Below, piece by piece: positions 11,241 to 21,800 of a stretch of 64,000 nucleotides of DNA (position 1 is its first letter; every line of letters begins with the position of its first letter). The notes under the pieces were generated by a model, which had not been told where the DNA came from, searched no databases, and saw only the letters and a list, made by a program, of their open reading frames with translations. Origin of the DNA: Talpa occidentalis (taxonomy: Eukaryota; Chordata; Mammalia; Eulipotyphla; Talpidae); the NCBI RefSeq assembly GCF_014898055.3, contig NW_023601212.1, forward strand, positions 46,054,329 through 46,118,328, written 5' to 3'. Both the position numbers and the translations under genes were made by a program.

Positions 11241-12320
11241 CTGGCAGATACATAATATTTTAAAGAAATAGTTTTCAAAAAACCCCAAATCAATGCAAAA
11301 AACCCCATGAGCAAAATATCAACACCTCAATTAAAAATGGGATCCAACTCTATTTGCGTGTTCATCTCACTACCTCATTTAATTAAAAATAGTGATATTT
11401 CATTCATTGTAGATTTTTGGTATAGATTGATTTTAAAATATTGCATAGATATATTATTTGCCTTTTACCACAATAAAAGTGGAGAATTAATTAATTGATT
11501 AGGTAATTAAGGCAGCTTCAGAACCGCCAGAGTCCACTCTACCTGCCACCTGCCCTGGATTCTGGAGGCTTCTGCACATTCATGCAGCAGCCCCTACAAT
11601 GCCCTCCAGGGGGCGCTGCTAGCCCACGCATGCTCAGCCATGGCACCTTCCCAAACAAGAGTTTGAATGGGTTTATTAACTTCTCCCAGCCAGTACTCCT
11701 CTTCTATAATGTGGGGATGACTAGGTTAGGTAGAGCAGGTATGGAATTCCCTGATGTAAGATTCAGTCCTTACTCAACACAATAGTCACAACTGTTCTCT
11801 AAGAGGTCAGATGGAAAACTATTTTGCATTTTTACTTTAGAGAAATCCCAACAGTCACAAAAGTAGGCAGAATGATATAAATGACCCCTGGTTCCAGTGC
11901 CAACCTCCATCAGCCTCTGATCAACCTCACTTCGTCCTCTTCTCCATCTGGGATTATGATGTTGAAGCAAATACCGGTCATCCTATCACTGTTACCATAC
12001 TATAAGTGTTTTGTTATGCATCTTGCAAAGATAAAGACTCTTTTGGAAAGCCTAACCACAATACCACTTAAAAACTTTTGCCAAGAATTCGCTAATACCT
12101 GCAGAATCCAATGTAGTCAACAAGCAGGGTTTGGCTCTGTCACTTCCTTAACAAAGGGGAGATTGGGCAAATTGTTGAACTTTTATTTTAATCATCAGTA
12201 ACCAGGATAGCAAACTGAAGCCCCCAGGTTGCTGGGAGAATTGAAGACAGTATGTATATTAGCACCTGAAACTTAAGTGTCCTCAAAACACAGTAATATG
12301 AGTATAATAACTTGAATATA
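11241..12320. other. Intergenic stretch, no gene seen
   Basis: Mostly unannotated DNA with no recognisable exon. The only item I note is a CTCF-like motif near 11603. Confidence 0.4.
11603..11616 (+). promoter_or_regulatory. Candidate CTCF binding motif
   Basis: CCTCCAGGGGGCGC agrees with the CTCF core consensus CCASYAGRKGGCRS at 13 of 14 positions (T instead of A at the third). Occupancy cannot be told from sequence, and such motifs also occur by chance or inside repeats. Confidence 0.3.
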
Positions 12321-12324
12321 GAGC

Positions 12325-12525
12325 AGTGGCTCTCAATAGGGAGAGGGGACATTTAGCAATGTCTAGGGACACTTGTTTGTCGTTATTGGGAGCAACTATG
12401 CTATTTGTATCTAGGGGGTGGCTGTCAGGTATCCTGCTCAATATCTCACAGTACACAGGATGCTGTCTCCCAACAAAGAGTCCTCTGGCCCCTGATGTCA
12501 GTAATGCCAACACTGAAAAAACTTG
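12325..12525 (+). repeat. MER5A-like hAT DNA transposon remnant
   Basis: The order 'gtggctctcaatagg', 'ggggacatttagcaatgtc', 'ggatgctgtctccc', 'gccaacactgaaaaaac' follows the MER5A consensus as I remember it. It is non-autonomous and old. Confidence 0.7.
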
Positions 12526-12840
12526 ACAGTGGAGGCTAGATTCCTGTCTCTGCCACTTGGCAGGTGAACTTGACAGTAGTAATAATCATAATTAATCACA
12601 ACCAGTGTTTCGTGGGTCTTTCACATGACCCAGGCGAGGTGCTAGGCTCACTATATAAATGCGTTTCATTTTCTCACCAACCTAGGAAGTTGTGGAGAGA
12701 ACACAAGCCTGGCACGGTCAAGTGGCCCACACAAAGGGTCTCATCTCTGGGACAGAATTATCAAACCTGCCTCTCGGGGTTACTGTGCAGACTCCTGACA
12801 ATGATGGCAGACTCAGCAGGAGCATCTGCTCCAGGAGGTA

Positions 12841-13060
12841 CAGCCACGTGTTGCTTAATAGCACCCCAGTCAGCGACAGGCCACCTAGATGACATCGGCC
12901 CTGCACTTTACATCTTGCCGGGTGTGTCGCAGGCTGTACTGCCTAGGTTTGTGTAATTACATTTCATGACATTCAAAGGACACAATCGCCTAACAACGCA
13001 TTTCTCAGAATGAGTCCCTGTCGTTAAGTGACGCAGGACCCATTTGCCAAACACACAATG
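12841..13060 (-). repeat. Non-autonomous DNA-transposon-like repeat
   Basis: Contains 'cacgtgttgcttaatagc' and, at the other end, 'cctgtcgttaagtgacgc', which look like imperfect inverted termini. Copies of the same type appear near 29508 and 56022. Family not named. Confidence 0.5.
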
Positions 13061-13429
13061 GTTAACTGCCAGTCTGGCTAAGTGCCCAGCTAAGCTGGGG
13101 CCTGAGAGCCAAACAATTTCTTTCATTAGCCCAGTTGCTGGGAGAATGGGGCAGGGAGACTGTGAAGTTCTAAAGACAAAAGTTATTCAGATTGCTGGGG
13201 GTTGTATTCCGGGCAGCACTGGGCCCAGAAAACTCTCTCCTCCAACCTACTTGCAAGAGGATTTTAATTGACACTTCCATCACTACCAAGAGTGAGAGGG
13301 AGCTCAGAGTCGCCAGGAAACCCAGAAACAGATGCAGCAAGGGCCTCTGTGGAAATCCACTCTCAGGTGTCTGCACTGCTACACAGGAGTTAAGAAAAAT
13401 GGACAGTTGGGGATGAGCCCACTGAAATC

Positions 13430-13785
13430 ATCATTATTTGCTCAGTACCTGCTATGTGCCAGGCACACCAACCTTGGCAGATGAGGTGCTGACATTGGTA
13501 GAAGTCACATCCTTCAGGAAGAGACAAACAGCAAGGAAGCAAAGAAGAAACACATCAGCTGGGGGTGAGTACTCTACCGGGAAGCAAAATAGGGTGATGG
13601 CAAAGGAGTGACTTAGGAGGCCATTGAACAGCAGGATCACAGAACCAGACTCAGGGTAAGCTAAGTTCACCAGGGTGAGCTATGGTTTTTAAGATGATTT
13701 GTTATGAAAAGAAAGGACACAAGAATGGTCATTGGGTGCAGCAGGTGCAAAGGCCCTGAGGCTGAAATAAGCCAGCTGTTTTAGA
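13430..13785 (+). repeat. L2-like ancient LINE fragment
   Basis: 'gtacctgctatgtgccaggc' at the start and 'gtgcaaaggccctgaggc' at the end follow the wording of ancient mammalian LINE2 fragments. Highly diverged. Confidence 0.45.
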
Positions 13786-13960
13786 TCAAAGGTTCTCAAC
13801 CAGGTGTGTCCACCCTGTTGGACATTGGCTGTGACTGGAGATATTTTGGGGGCCACAATGTAGAAGGATGGTGCTACTGCATCTAGTGGGTCGGAAGACA
13901 AGATACCCCTCAACCTCCTACAACAGACAGGATATCCCCACAGAGAATGACATGGCCTCA
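13786..13960 (+). repeat. MER5A-like DNA transposon remnant
   Basis: 'ggttctcaaccaggtgtg', then 'gtgctactgcatctagtggg', then 'acaggatatccccac' in the MER5A order. Confidence 0.7.
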
Positions 13961-15150
13961 ATTTTTAGTTGTGCTGAGATTGGAAGGGTCTTGACTAATT
14001 AATTGCATAGAAAGAAAACCTTTGTGAGTGTCCTATGACCCTCAGGAGGTGGTAACTAAGGGAACAGGACCATGCACTGGAGCAGGGTTGGGCCTAAGGC
14101 ACCTACTGAGCACCCAGGGAAAGGGAGTAAGAAGCTGCAATTTCAGAGAGGCAAATTCAAGGCCAGGAGACTGGTGAGGAGGTTCTCGATTGAAAAGAAG
14201 GTCTCGATTGTCACTGAATCTGGAGCTAAGCCCTTAGTGAGGTGAGCCAGTTGCAGTTAAACCAGCATCTGGTGGATTGTGGGAAGGCAGCTGGAGGGTC
14301 TGGCTGGCTTTGGAGGTCCCTGGAGGAGAGGGGGCTGGACCAGCACTCGTTCTTTACCTCTGCCCCTCCAAACTAGTGAGACAATTCTACTCAGCCTTAG
14401 TTACCCCACCTGTAAAGTGGTGACAGTCAGCTTATGTTACAATATTCACAGGTCGGCGTAGAGAACGATGAGCTCAGCAGACTTGTGTTGTCCAAACCCT
14501 GTATATAAAAGGAGTCATCCTAGCCAGATCCTGGGACATCTCCTCTAAACCTTTGCAACATCCCAATAAGAAGTTTTTTGTTTCCTCGGGGCCCTTGAGA
14601 AATGCCATATAGTCTCTACTGACGGTACGACTTACAGTGGGCATCTCTGGGATGTCTGGAGCTGTGCTTATGTGACCAATGCCTTGTAAAAACCCTGGAC
14701 ACCAAAGCCTGGGAGCTCATCCCTTGCTGAAAGTACACCGTGCATGTCGCTGGGAGAGTTCAACGCTGTTCCTATGACTGTACTAGGATGGACACCTGGC
14801 AGCTCCCGCTAGTCTTTCCTGGATTCTGCCCCATGTTCCCCTTCCCTTGGCTTATTTCATTGTGTACCCTTTTTCTAATTGTTGTGGCTTCCTGAAAGAG
14901 ACCCTTGCTTAACTATCCAATGACAAGCAGATCTGTTAATAATTTCCATAGAACCAGCATTTGGGGTAAATTACATTCAAAGTCTCCTTGCTGACCACTC
15001 TGTTTTAGCTGTAAAACATACCAAATGCAGGGCTGCAAAGAGACAGCAGGTGCCTCTCCCCTGTTTTGCTCTTATTTAGACTGAGAAACATTTTGGAATC
15101 TAAAAGACAACCTGGAATGCATTCTTCTGTTACCTATTAGCATTTAAAAT
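13961..15150. other. Intergenic stretch, nothing recognised
   Basis: No exon, RNA gene or clear repeat that I can support. Short open frames such as 14279-14461 have no domain. Confidence 0.4.
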
Positions 15151-15154
15151 GGAA

Positions 15155-15545
15155 ACTATAGATTATGCTCAGTGAAATAAATCAGAAGGGAAAAGCAAAA
15201 TATCAGATGGTTTCACTTATAGGAGAAATATAGGGAAACCAAGCAAAGCGTCAGAAAAAAGGCAAAACTTGCAGGCAAACTATAGATGGGGGACAGAAGA
15301 GAGGGAGGGAGAGGAGTCAAAATGGGGGAGGGGCAGAAGGGCATAAAGGACTATGGTGATGGTTCATGGAGTGACATGTTGGGAGATTTATGGGGATTAC
15401 ATCTGAGGGGAAAAATCAAATATTGTACAATATTGTACAAAAATGAACAACAATGTAAGAAAATGAAGAAGTTTAGAATTATAAAAAAGCAAAGTGGAAA
15501 ATACAACAATAATAATGGTCCGTATTACTTGTATAAAAACTGATA
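15155..15545 (+). mobile_element. L1 3' end fragment, sense
   Basis: Reads as the end of ORF2 plus 3' UTR in sense: 'gctcagtgaaataaatcag', 'atcagatggtttcacttata', then a G-rich stretch and an A-rich end. Moderately diverged and 5'-truncated. Confidence 0.7.
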
Positions 15546-16230
15546 TAATGAAATGTCGCCTCCCAATCACGGCCTCCAAGTCCCTTGCCCAAAGGCAACC
15601 ACTGCTAATCTGTGTCCTTTCACCACACTAAACTGTAACCTCAAGCAGAACAGCTTTTCTGAATTCTGTGATCCCTTTACCAAATCTTCTAAAAGGGGGG
15701 TAGTTCTGGGACCCCTGAACCTCAGGGTCTCTCCTGGGTAGACGGCAGGGAAGTTGAGGCAGAGAAGAAAAAGATGTGAGGAAACACAGGCTCTTGGGTA
15801 AAAGTGAACCACTGTTGATCCAGCACCCACCACACTCCGGGCCACTTTGCACACCGACTGCCAGATGTCTTGTTCATATTTTGTTCACTGCAAGTATATT
15901 GGTGTAAATTTGATTTTCAAGCACATCATGCATCCTTAGGTGTTGCCTCCAAGCAAGTACCTCGCTCCTCCACCCAGCCTGACCCTGAATGGTTCTTACT
16001 CCCATTTCACAGACAATGTGGCTGAGACCCAGGGAGAAGGGCCACTGGCTTGAATCGTCCAGGATGGTGGAGGAGGAGCTGGCATACCATCCAGGTCCAT
16101 GGATGCCAAGGTACCCTTCCTTCTATTCCTCCTGAGGTGGGTAGTAGACTGGTCTCAGATCACTAGGGCATCTTCAACAAGGCCAAATCCTGAGGGTCTT
16201 TCCTTGGTCATACAACCCATGTTTCTGACG
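15546..16230. other. Intergenic stretch with a possible MIR fragment
   Basis: Around 15985-16060, 'actcccatttcacagacaat' followed by 'ggctgagacccaggg' resembles the core of an ancient MIR SINE. Nothing else is recognised. Confidence 0.4.
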
Positions 16231-16306
16231 ATGTTTTCTAACTTGGTTGAGATATAATTGGCACATAATATTGTGTACATGGAAGCTGACTTTCTACACT
16301 TAATAT

Positions 16307-16542
16307 ACAATGGTCCCCATTATCCGCGGTTTGGGTTCAGTTGCCTGCAGTCAACTACAGTCCCAAAATATTATGTATAATAAAATATTTTTGAGGCAAA
16401 TAGACCACATTCACCCAACTTTCATTAAAGTATATTGTTATACTCATCCTATTTTATCAATCCTACTTGTTTTAATTTCTTACTGTGCCTAATTTATCTA
16501 CTAAACTTTATCATAGATATGTATGGGCTGGGAAATAGTGTT

Positions 16543-16588
<46 letters not shown>

Positions 16589-16695
16589 TCTATACATATA
16601 CATATACACATATATATAGCAGTAGGATTTCAAACATCCACTGGGGATCTTGGAACAGACCACTGCAGATAAAGTGGGAGGGACTACTATATTGC
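16307..16695. repeat. Tigger-like DNA transposon remnant with internal (TA)n
   Basis: Its ends 'gtccccattatccgcggttt' and 'gataaagtgggagggactac' are imperfect inverted repeats of the kind carried by pogo/Tigger elements. A TA-rich microsatellite of about 75 bp occupies 16544-16619. Confidence 0.65.
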
Positions 16696-16748
16696 AAAAT
16701 GGTTATCTCCATAGCATTAGTGAACACCTCCATCAGATCTACTCTCTT

Positions 16749-16988
16749 GGGGCTTTCTTGGTGACCTAGGGGATAAGTCTCAGTGCTATCACTGCTACAG
16801 CATGAGTTTGATCCCTGGCCAGAGAGCTAACCCACATATGGCATAACAGACCTTTCCAGTCTTGCCCACTGCTCTCCTTAGCAGTGTTTCAGTAAATACA
16901 CCTGTCTCTGGTGAATCCTCTCATCCCTCTCACCTCTGACCTACACACCGGTTCCTCTATGCAGAAATAAATAAAATTTTAAAAAAAG
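16749..16988 (+). mobile_element. tRNA-derived SINE, sense, diverged
   Basis: Head 'ggggctttcttggtgaccta', B-box-like 'gagtttgatccctggcc', body 'ctctggtgaatcctctc' and tail 'aaataaataaaattttaaa'. It is an older copy than most. Similar flanks gatctactctctt / gatcactctcct suggest the target duplication. Confidence 0.85.
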
Positions 16989-17411
16989 ATCACTCTCCTA
17001 ACTTCCAAGTAGACAATACACAGTGTTGTGAACTATAATCACCATTCTGTGTATCAGATCCCAGAACTTACTGGATTTATAACCGGAAGGTTGTGCTCTT
17101 TGACCAAAATTTCCCCTAGGCCCTGCCAATCATGGTTCTACTCTGTGTTTTTACTTCTTTAGATTTCACATAGAAGTGAGATCTGACAATATTTGTCTTT
17201 CTTTCTCTGACTTATTTCACTTAGATAATGCCCTCAGGTTTCATCCACACTGTCCCAAGTGGTGTTCCTGATTATTTCAAGCTGCATGTCTGGATTTGAT
17301 GTGGGGAGGACCTTAACTGCTCCTTGGAAATTTGTTAATCTCCCTTCTTTTCAAAGAGAGAGGTAACCTCAGTCTCTACACCTCTTGCAGGCAGGAGGAG
17401 ACCTGACTAGA

Positions 17412-17935
17412 ATAAATTTAAATGTTTATTGCAGCACTAGTTATAATAGGTAAGACTTGGAAACAACCCAAATACCCAAAAAGTAAGATGAGTGGATCAA
17501 AAAGATATGGTACATATACACAATGTAATACTATTCAGCAAAAAAATAAAAGAGAGATAATTGAATGCCATTCGCTGCAACATGGATGGAGCTAGAAGGG
17601 ATTGTGTTCAGTGAAATAAGTCAAAAGGAAAAAGAAAAATATCGGATGGTTTCACTTATAGGAAGAATGTAGGGGAACCAAATAAGGGATCAGGAAAAAA
17701 ATAATAACATTCTAGAAATAAACAAGACAAAACTAAACAAAAATAATCAGATAAATATAAATCAGAGACACTCTGCAGGGGAGGAGGAGAGAGAGGGATC
17801 TAAAGGAGAGTGGGAGGAGCACAAGGGACTAAAGTGATGGTGCACGGGTGAATTGGTGGTGGAAATTTTATGGGGACTACACCTGATGTAAAATATATAC
17901 AAATAAAGAAATTAAGTATAAAAAAAGACAAAACT
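17412..17935 (+). mobile_element. L1 3' end fragment, sense
   Basis: 'tgcagcactagttataatag', 'gcaacatggatggagctag', 'cactctgcaggggaggag' and an A-rich end give the last part of ORF2 plus the 3' UTR. It is 5'-truncated and has no intact reading frame. Confidence 0.8.
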
Positions 17936-17949
17936 GGGTTCTCAAAAAT

Positions 17950-18115
17950 AAAACTGGTTTCTCTGACATTTGGGGCTGTTCTGTCCCTGGGCATCACACA
18001 TTCCATGTAGCTCCCCCTCCCCCAGTCCTGACAACCAAAAGTGTCCCCAGACATTGTCAACTATCCCCTGGGGAACAAAGTGCCCCTATGAGAACTGCTG
18101 GTGTAAATAGGACAC
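17950..18115 (-). repeat. MER5A-like DNA transposon remnant, antisense
   Basis: 'tgacatttggggctgttctg', 'gtgtccccagacattgtcaa' and 'cctatgagaactgctgg' match MER5A read backwards. It ends just upstream of the unique DNA before NWD1. Confidence 0.7.
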
Positions 18116-18688
18116 TGGGGGCCTGGACCCCATAGGGTGAGGTGGGGGTCCCACTTAGTGTTCATTCTTCTGGCCTACTCTGCCAGTCTGGGCATGGCTT
18201 CTAGCATCCCACAGCCTCTCTCTGCACACCTGGGCCCAGCTCAACTTTCATGGAGCCCCAGGGGACCCAGGTGTTGGAGAACCTGGCTGGTCCCCGGGCC
18301 CCAATGCAAGCACCAGGAAACCGCAGTTGCTGTGGCGACCGCTGAGCTCTCAGGGCAAGGACCTGGTTGGTTGAGGGGCAAAAGCCTGCTGTGCCCAGAG
18401 GAGCCAACATCGAGGAGGTGCTGTGGCTGGGAGGCCACTGTCCAATTTCCTCCCATTAGCATTTGCAGATCTAGCAGAGTAGTGGGGATCAGTAGGTTCA
18501 GCTCCCCAAGGGTGCTGGAGGTGCCTGGGGCTGTGGGTTGCTGAGAGGGCCTCAGAAGGGAAGATGGGATCTTCACTCCAGATGGCCCTGCTCTGCTATC
18601 CTCCCCGGGAGGCCACCTGGCCGCTGGTGTGAGGTGTCTGAAGCCCAGATCCTTTCCCTGGGAAGGATCAGTCAGGGGGTTGGACAGC
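18116..18688 (+). promoter_or_regulatory. NWD1: Unique region before the NWD1 start codon: candidate 5' UTR/promoter
   Basis: This is the only non-repeat stretch directly upstream of the first coding exon. It is moderately GC-rich but not an obvious CpG island, and I see no clear TATA box. The 5' UTR may lie here, or may begin further upstream in a separate non-coding exon. The transcription start cannot be placed from sequence. Confidence 0.35.
18326..18339 (+). promoter_or_regulatory. Candidate RFX X-box
   Basis: GTTGCTGTGGCGAC is close to the palindromic RFX motif GTTGCCATGGCAAC (two half sites with a 2-bp spacer, mismatches at the spacer edges and one half-site base). It lies about 350 bp upstream of the NWD1 start codon. 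Functional status is inference. Confidence 0.25.
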
Positions 18689-18806
18689 ATGAACCTGGGC
18701 CCCCTCAGCCCGGGCACCCGCCGCCGGCTTCTCCAGGGTCAGGCAGGCCCCCTCCCAGCGGCTCGGTCCAGTGGTGTGGCCATCTTCATCAGCTCCACGG
18801 TGTCGG
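18689..18806 (+). CDS. NWD1: NWD1 coding exon 1
   Basis: Codons 1-39 plus one base. The ATG at 18689 has an A at -3. The exon reads [15 protein letters not shown]... and ends ...[10 protein letters not shown], the start of the DUF4062-like fold (FISSTxxDMxxERxxL pattern completed by exon 2). Donor GGgtaagg at 18807, phase 1. The frame stays open upstream to 18629 without another ATG, so this start is the best choice. An upstream non-coding exon is possible. Confidence 0.85.
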
Positions 18807-21800
18807 GTAAGGGACAGGGCAGGGCTGGGGCCTTACAGGCACGCAGACACTCTCAGGGTGCCAGGGCAATGGGGTGATCTGGATGTGAGTGCAGCCTGGC
18901 CGGTGAAGGGGTATCCCAGACCCTCTGTTTCTTTTTCCATAAACCTGGCTAAGAGCCTGATTTGATAGAGTCGCTGTGAGTGGCAAATGATACTGCAATG
19001 AATATTTATGATGAATATACTTTGCCCTAGGCTTAAAAAGTATCTTCCCACCTGAATGGGATACTACTCACCTCCCCAATTTTATCTTGTATTACCTTCT
19101 TTCTACCCACATGTTGCAGATCTTGGAACCCATGAATCCCCAGGCCTCATAAACTATAGTTATTTAGCTTGTACGTTTGTGTAATGCTTGGCTCCTCTGA
19201 CCAGGTTGAAAGTTCTATGAGGGCAAAGACTACCTAGGGTGGTATGCTGACAAATATTTAATAAAATTAATTTTTTAAGTTAAAATTTTTAAATTAAAAT
19301 TGGAAAAAATTATTTAATTAAAAAATTAATTCTCAAAAACTTGATAAAACAGGGGCCTCCCTGGTGGCGCAGGCGGTTGAGCACCGCACTGTGAAGCTGT
19401 CCACAGCCTCTGCAGCGTGGGTTTGATCCCGGCCAGCCAGTGAGAATCCCACATGATATGGCAGACCTCTCCTGTCTCGCCCACTGCTCCCCTCAGCAGT
19501 GTATTTCTTCAGTCTGCCTGTTCTGTTCCCCACTCTGTCTCTGGTGAATCCTCTCACCCTCCTGCGCATCTGGCCTGCACTCCGGTTCTTGTATAAATAA
19601 ATAAATCTTAAAAAAAAAAAACTTGATAAAACATCTGAACACTTCATTGTACTGTCTGCCTATTTCCATGGTCATGGTTAATTTTGACTTGTGAGTGTGA
19701 CTTCATTGATGGGGGAATTGGACAAAGATGTGGGGTAGGCCATTCTCTAACACTTCTCTGATACAAAATCAATAGTTGTAACCAAGCTCAAGAGCAGAGT
19801 TCAAGGTCAAATGCAGCAAAATAATTAGGAAGTGATGACTTGTGAGTATTGGTGATCTCTACTTTTACTAAATAATGTGTTCTATTGTAAGTTCAGCTCA
19901 TTTAATTTTTTTATAGTGACTGTGTGAACAATGGACTCACAAATTTCTTGAAGATTTAGCAATTGGCTCTCCCAGTTGCTAGCAGAGGCTGCCTGGTAAG
20001 GTAGTGGCCATGCACATCTCGCTTGCCATTGTACTCCTAGTGGTTGGCAACAGTCTGGGCATAAAATAACTTCCTGATATATATTTTGTGGACAAATGTG
20101 AACAACCTGTGGAATTTATAAGACATGCAAGGCACAGGAAGGGGAAGGAGACAGACCAAAGGATGGTATTCTCGTCACTCCAGTGCCAGGACCTGGGCAG
20201 CGTCTTTACACCAGCGGCATGGAGAGCCCTTTCATACCAGACTGACACCCCCGGACCGTGTGGAGAAAACAAAAGTTTCTTCAACACCTGTGTGGCACTC
20301 GGTGCTTTTATTCATAAGATTCAGTGGTTTAACCAACATTTATTGGGCTCCTGAGTTAAGCACGGAGCAATCAGTGATAACTAAGATGGGCAGCTGTTCT
20401 TGACTTGGGGATCTTGCAGTTCTGCAAAACCAAGGAGTCACTCCCATTTTACAGCAGGGAAAACTGAGACCACAGAGTGAAGTCAGTGGTAGAGAGGGTC
20501 TTAGAATGCAGGTTTGCCCTGAATAAGGCTGTCAGATTTAGTAAAACCTCGAAATCCCAAATAACAAAACTAGGACATCCAGTTAAATTTACTTTTGTGG
20601 TAAGTAATAAACAATCCTTTAGTGTAAATAATTGCAAATATTATATGGAACAGTACCTATTTATGCTTCAAATAATTTGTTTTTTTATCTGAAATGCATG
20701 TTTAGCTGGGTTTATCAGATATGCAAATGTACCCAAATATTGTATGGAATGGTACATACCGATCAATCAAATTATGTGTTATTTATGTGATGTGAAATTC
20801 AACTGAATTATCAGAAATGTAAATGTATCCAAATAGGGTGTGGAATGGGATATACTTATGTTATTAAGTTTATCTGAAATGCAGATTCAAACAATTATCT
20901 TGTATTTTACCTGGCAACCCTACCCAATGGTAACCAACCCCCAGTTAGCTGGGACTATGGGAGATTCCTAAAAATTGGGGTTTTCAGTGCTAATGGGGTG
21001 GGGGGTGGGAGAGGGAGCTTGGAAGGGAAAAGTCCTGGGGCCATCCAGGATAGCTGGTTTCTCTGGTTTATCCTGTGGTTTTGGTATCTTTTGATTTTCT
21101 GTGAAGGACCTGAGTCTTAGTGGGAATGAAGGGAGATAAAGCAGAGCTCTGGGGCAAGGAAGAGCCCGGATTCTCCCCACTAACCTCCTCTATGTGTCCC
21201 TTGCAGACATGGACGCAGAGAGAGAAGCCCTGCAGAGTGCCGCCTACCCCGAAGTGCAAACCTTCTGCCAGAAGCATGGCTTGATGTTTGAGGTAATTAC
21301 CTGCCTTGGTTTCCACTGCCCTGAACTTAGGAAATGAGGCTGACCTGGGCAGAGGGGCTCTGAGCTCAGTTGAATGCTTTGCTATTGAGTCATGAAATTC
21401 AAAACAGTTTTTGAACAAGGGACCCACATTTTCTTTTTGCAAAGGACCCTGCTAATTCTGTAACCAGTCCTGGTGATAAAGTTCCTCTGAGAGGGCACGA
21501 CCTGGCAGTTAGCAGAGGCTGTGTGCCAGGCCCAGTGCTGGGAGTAGATACTTTGGGGACCTGTTCCTTGGTCACTTTATGACCTTTTGTCATTGTTTTG
21601 TCCAGGCCTTCAGGCCTACCTGCACCGGGGTAGCTTCAGGGGGACCCTGAGAGGTTGTGGGAGCCTGAGTCACTGTGGGTATGGAGGTGGGACGTGCCTT
21701 TTTCTGGGGCATTAATGGTGTCCCTGCTGGGCACAGTCACCATGGACTCTAGAGTCTCCACAACTCATGCCAATCCCAGGATGGGGATACAGAAACCGAC

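Larger units (their letters stand above)
16231..17300 (-). mobile_element. Old L1 3' fragment, antisense, interrupted twice
   Basis: 'ggttgagatataattggcac' at 16240 and 'acttccaagtagacaataca' onward at 17000 are standard antisense wording of an old L1 3' region. A Tigger-like element (about 16307-16695) and a SINE (16749-16988) lie inside it. Confidence 0.6.

Noticed and set aside
18629..18688. Earlier NWD1 start codon
   Set aside because: The frame is open upstream but the first codon there is GTG, not ATG. The ATG at 18689 has a better context.
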